Assembly: GCF_016428585.1 (NCBI RefSeq)
Contig: NZ_JAELVR010000014.1
Span: forward strand, 1-64,000
Source of the DNA: Sedimentitalea arenosa
GTDB lineage: Bacteria > Pseudomonadota > Alphaproteobacteria > Rhodobacterales > Rhodobacteraceae
Length of the DNA stretch: 64,000 nucleotides
Reading direction: 5' to 3'
Positions 53,085-61,581 of the stretch are shown piece by piece (within the stretch, counting starts at the first letter, position 1; the number at the start of each line of letters is the position of its first letter). The notes under the pieces were generated by a model. It saw only the letters and a program-made list of their open reading frames with translations, did not search any database and was not told the DNA's origin. Made by a program: the position numbers and the translations under genes.

Positions 53085-53248
53085 TCGGCGGGTTCCTCAC
53101 ATGTATCGCCACGAGCCCATGGATGCGGGCGGCAATCCGCTATGGCGTCACCGCCTTTGCGATCCTTTTTTTCCTTCTGGCCCTGCGCCGTTCCAGCAAG
53201 CGCGCGGGACGCCTCCAGCCACAGCGACACTCATGCTACTCGTTCTAA
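53081..53248 (+). pseudogene. Remnant of a small phage lysis-cassette membrane protein
   Basis: A 55-codon frame reads IGGFLTCIATSPWMRAAIRY, a hydrophobic span (TAFAILFFLLALRRS) and SKRAGRLQ before TAA 53246-53248. It looks like the N-terminal half of the small Rz- or holin-like protein that follows the muramidase in Rhodobacterales prophages. Its expected start is ACG (53081-53083) where ATG would overlap the muramidase stop. The C-terminal coiled part is missing. Confidence 0.5.
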
Positions 53249-53270
53249 GGTGCCCATCGCAGGTGTGTCG

Positions 53271-55178
53271 TCATCCCGGCGTGTACCAGATGGGCGACGT
53301 GTAGGCGCGCTCCTGGTGGGTCGGCTCCACGAAGTCGGGCGGGTCGATGCCGAAGAAGGCCGCGTCATAGGTGGTCCAGCGCGGTGTCGGGATCTCGAGC
53401 ACGCGGACGTAGTAGAAGGCGCGCAGCGCCGGGTCGAAGTCCGGATCCTCCCAAAAGGTTTCCAGGAACAGCGCGCCGATGGCGTTGGTGTAGGTCGCGG
53501 TGGCCACGTTCACGGTGTTGCCCACATTGCCATCGCAGGCGCCATCGTTGATCGAACGTCCGTCCGAACAGGCTACGTCATAGACCCGTTCCTGCGTTTC
53601 GCCAGCGGCATCGACCCAACCTTTGATGACCTGAACCCGGTCGATATTGGCCCCATCTGGATCACGGAGCGCGCGGATCAGCATGCCCGGCGTGTCGCCC
53701 TCGTTGAACCCGGTCAGGTCGCCGCCCATTGGCACACCGTTGTCATAGCCGTAGGCCGCAAAATCGGACCGTGTGAGGTCATCCGCGCCGAACACGGTTC
53801 CCGCAAAGACGCGCACGCGCAGCCGCGTTCCGGTCGTGGCATAGACTTCCTTGTTGTTGAGAGAGTCCCAGATTGCCTCGCGGGTGTTTTCGCGCGCCCA
53901 GACGGCAGCAACTCCGGAAGCAAGGCCGATGCCGTGAATCTGGTCATCGGCGGGATCGTCGGGTGTGAGGCGACCGGTAATCTCTTCCTCCCAGCGCAGC
54001 GCGTCGCCGGTCGGTTCGACCATCGGAGCCTTGCCGAAGAAATTGTCTTCCTGCGCGGTCGACAGGCCGGTATGTGAATCCGTCGAGCCGACCATGCCGA
54101 ACTTGAACGGGTTGGCGCCAAGTTCGGCTTCGTAGGCCATGCCGCGCTTCAGCGCCTCGCGGGCATATTCCCGTGGCAGCATGTCGGGGGTCTTGAGCTC
54201 TGGACCAAAGCTGCCGACATCCCATGTTCCATAGTCGGCAAAGGCATCATCTGGCGACAGCATCGGGTGCGCCTCGCCATCGCCCTTGATCTGGGTGACT
54301 TCGTACAGCGGTTCCCACCGCATCCGGCGTTTGGCATAATCGGCGTCGATCGGGGTCTTGTCCGTCAGCGTCACGTCATCGAACATCAAGCCATTCGACA
54401 GATTGCCATTGTGAGGAATGGCCAGCACCCGCCCGCCGGTTGTCGCCTCGTACTGCTCCATCCAGTCCCAGAGATCTTCGGGGTCGTCACTGTCATAGGC
54501 GCTGAAGGGAACAACCTGATCGGCCTCTGCCTTGCTGTCCCTGAAAATGAGGTTGCGGTGCAGGTTGTTGCCGTCAGGGCCGGACGTCCATTCATAGCCG
54601 ATCAGGGCGGTGAATGCTCCCGGCTCGTTGTGCTGCTCGGCGGCCTCGGTAATGCGATTCCACATTGTCTGGACAAGCGGGCTGTCAGCCAGTGGATCGC
54701 CGCCACTTGGACCGGACGAGAATGCGCTGCCCCAGTAGACATAGGCTTCGTCCATAGCCTCCTTGGTTCGGGGCGCGAAGATGTCGCGCAACCCGACAGC
54801 CCAGTCGTTGCCCTCCAGTAGCGAACTAACTTCGTCGAGCGCGACATAGAGACCGAGGTTCTCGGCGTGGTCCGAAACAACCAGAAAATCCAGCGGCCGC
54901 TGCAGGCGCGCCGGGATGCCGTTCGACGATGTGACGACCTGCCCCTTGGCAAAGCGATAGGCATCGTCAGGTGTGGTTGTTGCCCCGGTAAGGCCTGCAT
55001 CGGCGGAATAGGCTGTGTGCAGATGCGTATCGCCGAACAGAACCTGATCGGGATAATCGTGTTGGAGATAGGGTACGTAGTCTGTATCCGGGCTGGGCGA
55101 TAGTGTCCCTACGTCCTGCGCGTTGATCGGAATTGCGGTGGTTGCGCAGACGAGAGCGGCGATTGACGTCCTGAGCAC
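53271..55178 (-). CDS. Exported DUF3604 protein (PHP-like hydrolase fold)
   Basis: A 635-residue protein with a signal peptide (TSIAALVCATTAIPINAQD). The N-terminal domain carries LFGDTHLHTAYSADAG and FLVVSDHAENLG, metal-ligand motifs as in PHP/DUF3604 proteins; GYEWTSGPDGNNLHRN, VLAIPHNGNLSNG and VGSTDSHTGLS supply further His and Asp ligands. It should bind metals in the periplasm and may be a phosphoesterase or other hydrolase; no activity is established for the family. The start is GTG 55178 with GGAGA upstream. Its 3' end lies 22 bases from the phage remnant. Confidence 0.85.
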   Translation of the reverse strand: MLRTSIAALVCATTAIPINAQDVGTLSPSPDTDYVPYLQHDYPDQVLFGDTHLHTAYSADAGLTGATTTPDDAYRFAKGQVVTSSNGIPARLQRPLDFLVVSDHAENLGLYVALDEVSSLLEGNDWAVGLRDIFAPRTKEAMDEAYVYWGSAFSSGPSGGDPLADSPLVQTMWNRITEAAEQHNEPGAFTALIGYEWTSGPDGNNLHRNLIFRDSKAEADQVVPFSAYDSDDPEDLWDWMEQYEATTGGRVLAIPHNGNLSNGLMFDDVTLTDKTPIDADYAKRRMRWEPLYEVTQIKGDGEAHPMLSPDDAFADYGTWDVGSFGPELKTPDMLPREYAREALKRGMAYEAELGANPFKFGMVGSTDSHTGLSTAQEDNFFGKAPMVEPTGDALRWEEEITGRLTPDDPADDQIHGIGLASGVAAVWARENTREAIWDSLNNKEVYATTGTRLRVRVFAGTVFGADDLTRSDFAAYGYDNGVPMGGDLTGFNEGDTPGMLIRALRDPDGANIDRVQVIKGWVDAAGETQERVYDVACSDGRSINDGACDGNVGNTVNVATATYTNAIGALFLETFWEDPDFDPALRAFYYVRVLEIPTPRWTTYDAAFFGIDPPDFVEPTHQERAYTSPIWYTPG

Positions 55179-55501
55179 TAAAGTCTCTCCTTATTCGAGC
55201 TTCACTCTTGATGATCGATTGGGTCAGACGACCTGCACGATCTACTGGATCCGCGAAACCGAACCGACCGACGGATCACGCCGTCCATGGGCGGAACCAT
55301 GATCAGCGTCCAACAGCGGCGATCAGGTTCAGATGTATCACAATGCCCACGGTCATTTTGCGACAATATGCAGACCCACAAGACCGGTTCCATCGGTGTC
55401 CGCCGGCGCAACGTTCGGAGGATCAACCGGATAGCTCGGCAGGTTGATAGGCGCGTCTGAACTCGTGAAGTGCGCGCATCGGAAACCTGGACTAAGAACG
55501 G
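55179..55501. other. Gene-free gap upstream of the DUF3604 gene
   Basis: About 320 bases between the DUF3604 start and the 3' end of the next minus-strand gene. It should contain the DUF3604 promoter. No supported frame, repeat or hairpin was seen. Confidence 0.4.
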
Positions 55502-56347
55502 TTATTCAGACCGAGCGGAGAGAGCCGTCTGCATTTCGTGGATGGTCGCGTGCAGCGTGTCCGGGTTCTCGCGCATCGTGCCCTCCAGAGTTCGATCCAG
55601 ATCGAAGATGATGATCATGACGATGGATAGAACGCCCGCGAAGACGAAGGTGCGCCAGGTCAACGGACGGCCCTGAAGCGCGGAGCGGTTGCCCAATATC
55701 AGGATGGCAATGACAGAGACGAAGAAGATCATCAGCTTCGCCGGTGGTGGTATCTGCTGAGCTGCTGCCGCGATGCGTCTTGTATGCGCGTCGAGCATAT
55801 CGGTCACGCTGCGCACTACAGCGGTGCGGACCGGATCGGATGTTGCCGCGTCAGTCGCGCGCAGTGTGGCCGGCCAGATCGCAGCTTGAGCCTCAAGTGT
55901 TTTCGCAAGAAACGCGGTCCACGCCTCCCTGGTCCGTGTATCGTCGACAGTGGCGAGACGGGTTTCTGCGTAGGACAGGATTCGCACCTGAAGATCGGTT
56001 CGCCCGGGATCGTCAAGGAGATCGGCGGTCAGAAAAGCCGTACTGATCGTCGTTGCTTCCTCGACGAGGCTGGATTGCCGGGCTTCTCGCCAGCCAAGTG
56101 CTGAACTGAAAGCGAAACCGAGCAGAAGCCCGAGAAGCGCGAGCATGGCGCCGAGGGATGTTCCACCCGGAATCTTCTCGGAGGAAAACTTGCCGTACTC
56201 TAATCGTCGGTATTCTGTCGCTCCCAGGCGGAACCCGAGGAACGCAGCAAGCGGCAGCGCCAGTAGAATCAGCACAACGAGATACGGAAAAGGCACCAGC
56301 GGCTCGGCAAAGCCAGAATAGACTTCCGCTGCCTCGGTGCCGTTCAT
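55502..56347 (-). CDS. DUF4239 (bestrophin-like) membrane protein
   Basis: A 281-residue membrane protein with two N-terminal spans (PYLVVLILLALPLAAFLGF; LGAMLALLGLLLGFAFSSAL), a soluble helical middle (residues ~95-215, including WREARQSSLVEEATTISTAF) and two C-terminal spans (LMIFFVSVIAILILGN; TFVFAGVLSIVMIIIFDL). The layout matches DUF4239/bestrophin-like proteins of unknown function, possibly anion channels. AGGGGAAC precedes ATG 56347. Confidence 0.72.
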   Translation of the reverse strand: MNGTEAAEVYSGFAEPLVPFPYLVVLILLALPLAAFLGFRLGATEYRRLEYGKFSSEKIPGGTSLGAMLALLGLLLGFAFSSALGWREARQSSLVEEATTISTAFLTADLLDDPGRTDLQVRILSYAETRLATVDDTRTREAWTAFLAKTLEAQAAIWPATLRATDAATSDPVRTAVVRSVTDMLDAHTRRIAAAAQQIPPPAKLMIFFVSVIAILILGNRSALQGRPLTWRTFVFAGVLSIVMIIIFDLDRTLEGTMRENPDTLHATIHEMQTALSARSE

Positions 56348-57060
56348 GTTCCCCTCTTTTCAACAGGTTGAGGCGGCTCGGTTGCTCCGACCTTCAGAGT
56401 TCAAGGGATCCAACGCCGGCCCGGTCCAGTCAAAATTACGGCGCGGAAGCCTTTGGATTTCCAGCACAACGATGCGTTGGCGATCATTGAAGTGTCAAGT
56501 TCGAGCGATGGTCTTTTGCTCGCTTATCAAGGTGTCTCCAATGACGCGAAAGGACGTGCGGCATCGGAGATGATACCCGCGATCAACTTGTTCGCATCTT
56601 CTCCAATCATCTGGTGTCACAAGGGCCGAGACGGACCAGATCACTGCAGCGATCGGCCTGTCGTTCTGGTCCGGCGGCGCATCGGACTCTCTTGACCTGA
56701 ACGTTTTCAATACGGATCGGAGGGGCGGCAGGACGAGGTAATTCTCCGCCCCTCCGATTGCTGATCGCTTCCGGGAATGGATGCGAGCAGAAGCGCTGCG
56801 TTGACCTTTAGCCGGGCAATGGCTCAGGTCTTCATGTGTTGCTTCACGCGTGGACTGATTTTGGAGTTTTCCAGGCCACGTCGGTAACCCAAAACAGCCT
56901 CAAGCCCGGTCCACGGGGAAATTGCTTAGTCAAACCACGGTTGTCTAAGTTCTGATGCGCCCCAGCCTGTGCAAAAAGCACGACAGACACTTGCTCTTTT
57001 TCACAGCTCTGTTGTTCAACGGGTCTGCCGTGCGCCAGCGCTGTCACAATTTGCGCCGGC
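56348..57060. other. Gene desert containing a large inverted repeat
   Basis: About 710 bases between the DUF4239 start and the 3' end of the DUF1254 operon. Short open frames have no ribosome site or family match. The only structure found is the 13-bp inverted repeat at 56716-56758. Confidence 0.45.
56716..56758. repeat. 13-bp perfect inverted repeat
   Basis: ATCGGAGGGGCGG and CCGCCCCTCCGAT separated by 17 bases. It lies about 300 bases beyond the end of the DUF1254 operon, with no gene around it. No T-run follows on either strand, so it may be a binding dyad, an RNA hairpin or part of a decayed element. Confidence 0.5.
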
Positions 57061-58062
57061 TTACTTTACCGGCTCTATCGACGGGAACGTCCAGCTGCCG
57101 TCGAGGATTGCCTCTTGCGGTTCATACAGTCGAATGGAGTAGTTCCAGCCGGGTGAGATGGGGATGCAGTTGATCCGGCCATCTTCGCAGCCACCGAAAT
57201 GGACGGTGTAAGCTCCGTCAGCGTTTGGGGTGGCTGAGACGTTGTTATAGCTGTTCACGTTCAGATCATTGGGTTCAAGATAGCCGTCGGCGTTGTAAAT
57301 TGTGATGGACCAGAACGCATCAACGGGCACATCCTTGACCGTCACCGCGTGCAGGGTCTTGCCGTCATTGGCGTCAACTCCGTCAACAATATAGGACGCG
57401 GCGGTGCGCGGTAGCCCACCCCAGCCCGCTGCGGCACCAACCAGGTGATCAATAGGGCGGGTTTGCTCTTTGCTACCGAAGGCATAGCTTGCATCAAAAC
57501 CAAGCACAGCGATATCGCTCAGTGCCTTGCGCGCCACCCCGAGGCTTTCGAGATCCCAGTCCGGCGCCTCGAATGGTCCTGAGCCACCACCGCTAACTGT
57601 AATCGCGTCCTGTGCGGCATGGGCCTCCTTGATATCGTCAGGATTGCTGACATCGGCAAAGGTCCGAAACGCCACGAACGCAAAGCGGGTGCCGACCATG
57701 TCTTCGGTGAGTTGGTATGTCCCCGGCTTGGCCTCGGAAAACAAGTAGTGATCCTGATTGATTACGAGCATTGACTGATAGCGCCCGCCCGCTTCGGGTA
57801 AAGTAACGGTCGCCGGTTCTGACAAGTCGAGCATCAGTCCAGAGTACAGCGTGTCCTGATTCATCCGGATGACGGCCTGATTTTCTGGTGTAATGGGGTC
57901 GCGCACATGGGCAAATTTGCCAAAACCTATCCCGTACATGTCCATCTGCGAGCGGATCATGTGATCCGTTTCAGCACGCACAAAGTTTTCGACCGTGACA
58001 TCCTCGGCGCTTAGAAATGTCGGTGCACACAGCGCGGCTGTCAGTAGAAGTTTCGATTTCAT
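57061..58062 (-). CDS. Exported DUF1254/DUF1214 protein (copy B)
   Basis: A 333-residue protein with signal peptide SKLLLTAALCAPTFLSAED. Residues ~60-150 are the DUF1254 domain (NQAVIRMNQDTLYSGLMLDL, YQSMLVINQDHYLFSE) and residues ~235-325 are the DUF1214 domain (VDAFWSITIYNADGYLEPN, GWNYSIRLYEPQEAILDGSW). ATG 58062 has AAGGAC seven bases upstream; the frame begins earlier only with a TTG. It lies 11 bases after its paralogue and is the last gene of the operon. Function unknown. Confidence 0.85.
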   Translation of the reverse strand: MKSKLLLTAALCAPTFLSAEDVTVENFVRAETDHMIRSQMDMYGIGFGKFAHVRDPITPENQAVIRMNQDTLYSGLMLDLSEPATVTLPEAGGRYQSMLVINQDHYLFSEAKPGTYQLTEDMVGTRFAFVAFRTFADVSNPDDIKEAHAAQDAITVSGGGSGPFEAPDWDLESLGVARKALSDIAVLGFDASYAFGSKEQTRPIDHLVGAAAGWGGLPRTAASYIVDGVDANDGKTLHAVTVKDVPVDAFWSITIYNADGYLEPNDLNVNSYNNVSATPNADGAYTVHFGGCEDGRINCIPISPGWNYSIRLYEPQEAILDGSWTFPSIEPVK

Positions 58063-58073
58063 TGTCTTGTCCT

Positions 58074-59144
58074 TCAATTCACTGGAACGACCTTGGGGAA
58101 GGTCCAGCTGCCATCAATGACCTGTTGCTCGGGCCGGTACATTCTGACGATGTAATTCCATCCCTCCACCAGCGGCAGGCAATTCACGCGGTCGTCGTCG
58201 CAACCGCCGAGGTGGATCGTCATCGAGCCGTCGTCGTTGCGTGCCCCGGTGACTGAATTCACGTTGTAGGCGTTGCGGGCGTTCTTCTCGAAAAAGCCGC
58301 GGTCGTTATACAGGCTGACCGACCAGAATGCCTTTACCGGCACCTCTGCAGGCACCTCGATCTTGTATTCGCCCACTGGCAGCCCGAGGTCGGCGCCATC
58401 ATAAAACGCCTCTGTTTCGGGCAAGCCGCCCCAGCCAATAGCCGTGCTGAGCAGGTGGTTGATCGGATCGACCTCGTCCTTGGGACCGAAAGCGCCAGTG
58501 CTGTCGGCGGTGAACGGCAGCAGCGCATTCAGCCCCGCAACCAACGCCTCGTAGCCCTCTTCATCGTAGTCAGGCAGGATAAAGGGCTGCGACGAGGCGG
58601 CCTCGATGGTCATCTGATCCTGAATAGCATGTACGACCGCGACGTCCTCGGGGTCGGACGCATCCACAAGCGTGCGCATGAACACGATCACATAGGGCGT
58701 GTCGAACGTCGCGGTGTCGAGCTTATAGCTGCCGCCGCCGTGGAACACGTCATTGATATAGTGATCCTGGTTGACGATCATCGCCGACATATACCGCTCG
58801 CCCACCTCGGGCAGCGTCAGCGTGGCGCCGTCGCTGATATCGACGACCGCCGTGCTGTATAGTGTGTCGAAATTCATGCGGATCGTCGGCTGGTTGTCGA
58901 CGTCCCCCGGATCGCGGAAGTGAAAGAAGCGGTTTACTCCGCCAGCGAGAGCGACATATTTGGCCAGTTCGATGTCCGTCGCGGCACGGGCAAAATTGCT
59001 GATCATCACCGGGATTTCGCGGGCCTCCATCAGGGCATCAAGCGTATCGTTTGCCGCCTGCGCGTTTGCGACACCGCCAATGAATGCCGCCCCGGTCAGG
59101 GCGATTGAAAAGGGCGCGATACGACGAAAAGTCCAAGTCTTCAT
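58074..59144 (-). CDS. Exported DUF1254/DUF1214 protein (copy A)
   Basis: A 356-residue paralogue of the following gene: signal peptide ending VANAQA, DUF1254 region (QPTIRMNFDTLYSTAVVDI, YMSAMIVNQDHYINDVF) and DUF1214 region (VKAFWSVSLYNDRGFFEKN, HLGGCDDDRVNCLPLVEGWN). The CDDDRVNC/CEDGRINC pair of cysteines is shared with copy B and may form a disulfide. GGAGAAATGGA precedes the ATG. It follows the 125-residue two-cysteine protein by 45 bases. Confidence 0.86.
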   Translation of the reverse strand: MKTWTFRRIAPFSIALTGAAFIGGVANAQAANDTLDALMEAREIPVMISNFARAATDIELAKYVALAGGVNRFFHFRDPGDVDNQPTIRMNFDTLYSTAVVDISDGATLTLPEVGERYMSAMIVNQDHYINDVFHGGGSYKLDTATFDTPYVIVFMRTLVDASDPEDVAVVHAIQDQMTIEAASSQPFILPDYDEEGYEALVAGLNALLPFTADSTGAFGPKDEVDPINHLLSTAIGWGGLPETEAFYDGADLGLPVGEYKIEVPAEVPVKAFWSVSLYNDRGFFEKNARNAYNVNSVTGARNDDGSMTIHLGGCDDDRVNCLPLVEGWNYIVRMYRPEQQVIDGSWTFPKVVPVN

Positions 59145-59189
59145 TCCATTTCTCCGATTGGGAAGAACTCACAATGGCCGTGTGTTGGG

Positions 59190-59567
59190 TCAGTCGAACG
59201 CTTCCATCGTCTCTTTGACGGCGAGATCGACGGCCCCGGCCAGCAACATGCCCGGATCATCATCACAGGCGTCTTCCAGCTCTTCCACGAACTCATCCTT
59301 GAGAAGCGCGCGATCCTGCTCGTCCGGAACCTCTGCCAGAACATCGATCTGGCGATTGAAGAGAGACACCATTGCCATCAGGCGGACGATTTCGGTCACT
59401 TGCTCTTCATCCTCGCCATAGACGTCCAGCACGCTGCCACAGCTGTGGTGCATATAGGGCTGGGCCGTTTCGACGATCTGGTCCATGACCTCGTCGGCAT
59501 GCGCAACCTGCGCCAGTGGCAGAAGACAAAATGCGGCGGCTGAGGCTCTTGTTATGTTCTTCGGCAT
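59190..59567 (-). CDS. Exported two-cysteine helical protein, copy 2
   Basis: A 125-residue protein with a signal peptide ending QVAHADE and a very acidic mature part of about 100 residues. One cysteine lies in YMHHSCGSVLD and the other 58 residues later in VEELEDACDDDPGMLL. Between them is a well conserved helical stretch (EIVRLMAMVSLFNRQIDVLA). The spacing and acidity loosely recall HdeA-type periplasmic acid chaperones, but I cannot claim homology. AAGGAAA precedes ATG 59567. By eye it differs from copy 1 at about 12 of 101 mature positions. Confidence 0.75.
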   Translation of the reverse strand: MPKNITRASAAAFCLLPLAQVAHADEVMDQIVETAQPYMHHSCGSVLDVYGEDEEQVTEIVRLMAMVSLFNRQIDVLAEVPDEQDRALLKDEFVEELEDACDDDPGMLLAGAVDLAVKETMEAFD

Positions 59568-59628
59568 CTTTGGTTTCCTTTGGCGATTTTTTCGTTGGGC
59601 AGAACCGGGCAGTTGCCCGGTTCTGCTA

Positions 59629-59892
59629 CTATTTCTTGTTCTTCTTTTTGTAGTGGCCATGTTTGTGTTTTTGGGATCCGGTTTTCTTGTTGTAACCGGC
59701 GATTGCACCCACGACCGCGCCGCCCGCGGCCCCGTCGTCGCCGGCAACCAAATAGCCGACGCCCGCGCCGACAGCGGCACCGCTAACTGTGTTCCTGAAC
59801 TGTTTGTCCGCCGCAGCTGGCGAGGACAATGCAAAGCCCAATATCACCGCACATGCGAGCGATGCCTTGAGGCTAGTTTGCTTGATGACCAT
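59629..59892 (-). CDS. Exported glycine-zipper protein, copy 2
   Basis: An 87-residue protein: signal peptide to SPAAADK, then a glycine-zipper hairpin (GAAVGAGVGYLVAGDDGAAG, GAVVGAIAGY) and a lysine/histidine-rich tail (KHKHGHYKKKNKK). Glycine zippers of this kind insert in or span membranes. GGAG lies before ATG 59892. It sits 55 bases after copy 1 of the two-cysteine gene, repeating the gene pair just upstream. Confidence 0.75.
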   Translation of the reverse strand: MVIKQTSLKASLACAVILGFALSSPAAADKQFRNTVSGAAVGAGVGYLVAGDDGAAGGAVVGAIAGYNKKTGSQKHKHGHYKKKNKK

Positions 59893-59947
59893 GTGATTTC
59901 TCCGTTCTGTCCGGATGTAATCGATGCCAGGCGACATCTTCTTCGTG

Positions 59948-60325
59948 TCAGTCAAACGCTTGCATCGTCGCCTTGACGGCAAGATCAACCGCGCCGGCCA
60001 GCAACATGCCCGGATCATCGTCACAGGCATCTTCCAGCTCCTCGACAAACTCATCCTTGATGACAGCACGATCCTGCTCGTCCGGAACCTCTGCAAGAAC
60101 ATCGATCTGGCGATTGAAGAGAGACACCATTGCCATCAGGCGGACGATTTCGGCCACTTGCTCTTCGTCATCGCCAAATGTGTCAAGAACGCTGCCACAG
60201 CTATGGTGCATATAGGGCTGGGCCGTCAGTATTATGTCGTCCATGATTTCATCGGCTACTGCAGTTCCACCAAGGGTGGCCAAGCACACCGTCGCGGCAG
60301 GCAGGCTGGAGAGGTATCGTAGCAC
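59948..60325 (-). CDS. Exported two-cysteine helical protein, copy 1
   Basis: A 125-residue twin of the protein at 59190-59567, with the same mature sequence pattern (YMHHSCGSVLD ... VEELEDACDDDPGMLL) but a different signal peptide (VLRYLSSLPAATVCLATLGG). I place the start at GTG 60325 because AAGGA lies seven bases upstream and because this gives exactly the length of copy 2; the frame continues upstream without a better start. Confidence 0.74.
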   Translation of the reverse strand: MLRYLSSLPAATVCLATLGGTAVADEIMDDIILTAQPYMHHSCGSVLDTFGDDEEQVAEIVRLMAMVSLFNRQIDVLAEVPDEQDRAVIKDEFVEELEDACDDDPGMLLAGAVDLAVKATMQAFD

Positions 60326-60372
60326 TTTGAATTCCTTACTGTTATTGGTTGGCCCTAGGGGTGACACACTGG

Positions 60373-60588
60373 TCATCTTTTCTTTCTGTTCCCAGCAATC
60401 GCACCAACGACCGCGCCGCCGGTCGCGCCCTTCTTGCCCCCGACGAGGTAGCCGACACCGGCGCCGACAACCGCGCCTCCAACTGTATTCTCAAGCTTCT
60501 TGTCCGCCGCGGCAGGCGAGGTCATTGCAAAGCCGATTGTCACCGCGAGGGCGAGTGACGCCAGTGTCACCGTGTGTCTGAATGCCAT
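60373..60588 (-). CDS. Exported glycine-zipper protein, copy 1
   Basis: A 71-residue protein: signal peptide ending MTSPAAADKK, then GGAVVGAGVGYLVGGKKGAT and GGAVVGAIAGNRKKR. The mature core is nearly the same as copy 2 without the long basic tail. ATG 60588 has GGAGC upstream. It follows the outer-membrane gene by 46 bases and precedes the two-cysteine gene by 47 bases. Confidence 0.75.
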   Translation of the reverse strand: MAFRHTVTLASLALAVTIGFAMTSPAAADKKLENTVGGAVVGAGVGYLVGGKKGATGGAVVGAIAGNRKKR

Positions 60589-60634
60589 GTGTAAGCTCCA
60601 TCTTTGATTGCTGATGATAAGTGCCAAGCCGTCA

Positions 60635-61432
60635 TCATCCCTTTGAAAACACGAACTGAACCTGCAGGCGGAACCGCCAGTCATCCGGCCCGCCATCCGG
60701 GCTTTCCAGCCAGTAACCGACGCCGCCCATGAAGTTGACGGGTATGCCGTTGATAATGGCCAGCTTCGACACCGAGGCGTTTACCGGTACTGACCAGCTT
60801 TCCGCATTCCAGTCGTATGTGGATTCGCTCTGGAGCGAGAACGTCCAGGCCGTTTCGGTCGAATAGGCGACGAACGGTTGGAAGAATGTCGCGTTGGTGG
60901 GCGTGGTCGGGTTGCTTTCCAGATCCCAAAGGTGGTTGGCCAGCGCGCCAACAGTCCAGGGGCCGGTCTGCTTCAACACGATGCCGGTGATGCCCGCGGC
61001 CCAGGTCTCGCCTGAGACATCCGAAAATGTCGGGATGCGGACCGCAGGCCCTACGCCCCAGGTCAGATTGTCTTCGGTTGTCCGGGAATACCAGGCACTT
61101 GCCAGAATGTCCCCGAAACCGCTCTGAGACGTGCCGGGGATCACGTCCTTTTGCCAGACATAAGGGATGATCGTGCGCGTGATGATGTTGGCGCCGTTGT
61201 CGAGCGCAAAGGGAATGATCGGCTGAAGGTTCAGTGTCGTTCGACTCCCCTGGCCGGTCAGACCAAGATTGTCGTCGTAATTCAGTTGGAACGGGACAGA
61301 AACAATGGCCGCCAGCGGGTTCGCCAGTTCCTGCGCCAGATCGGCAGTGTCCTGCGCCTGCGCTGCGCCGCCAAAAAGCACGCAACTCATCGCCCATCCA
61401 AGCGGCATCATTGTCTTGATTTGCCTTCGCAC
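60635..61432 (-). CDS. Outer-membrane beta-barrel protein (phenol MetA-pathway transporter type)
   Basis: A 265-residue exported protein: signal peptide ending GGAAQAQD, then alternating-hydrophobicity strands through to a C-terminal phenylalanine-rich strand (WRFRLQVQFVFSKG). The pattern LANPLAAIVSVPFQLNYDDN and NGANIITRTIIPYVWQ matches the transporter group annotated as putative MetA-pathway outer-membrane channel. The start is GTG 61432, with AAGGAG seven bases upstream; ATGs at 61411/61408 lack such a site. First gene of the seven-gene operon. Confidence 0.78.
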   Translation of the reverse strand: MRRQIKTMMPLGWAMSCVLFGGAAQAQDTADLAQELANPLAAIVSVPFQLNYDDNLGLTGQGSRTTLNLQPIIPFALDNGANIITRTIIPYVWQKDVIPGTSQSGFGDILASAWYSRTTEDNLTWGVGPAVRIPTFSDVSGETWAAGITGIVLKQTGPWTVGALANHLWDLESNPTTPTNATFFQPFVAYSTETAWTFSLQSESTYDWNAESWSVPVNASVSKLAIINGIPVNFMGGVGYWLESPDGGPDDWRFRLQVQFVFSKG

Positions 61433-61581
61433 CCGAGTACTCCTTAAACCAAAAACCAGCGAATACCTCTTGGCGACAGGTTCTAGGCTGGCAGCGAACC
61501 TTGTCGGCGTGTCGGGGTTTCGAGTCCGCCCAGATACAGATTAGCATTGTTGCATGGGTCATTTTGCGACAATGTGGAACC

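Noticed and set aside
52716-54077. 453-residue plus-strand open frame
   Set aside because: Only the first third carries phage-like sequence; the rest is the antisense of the DUF3604 gene, entered because the ancestral stop near 53082 was lost.
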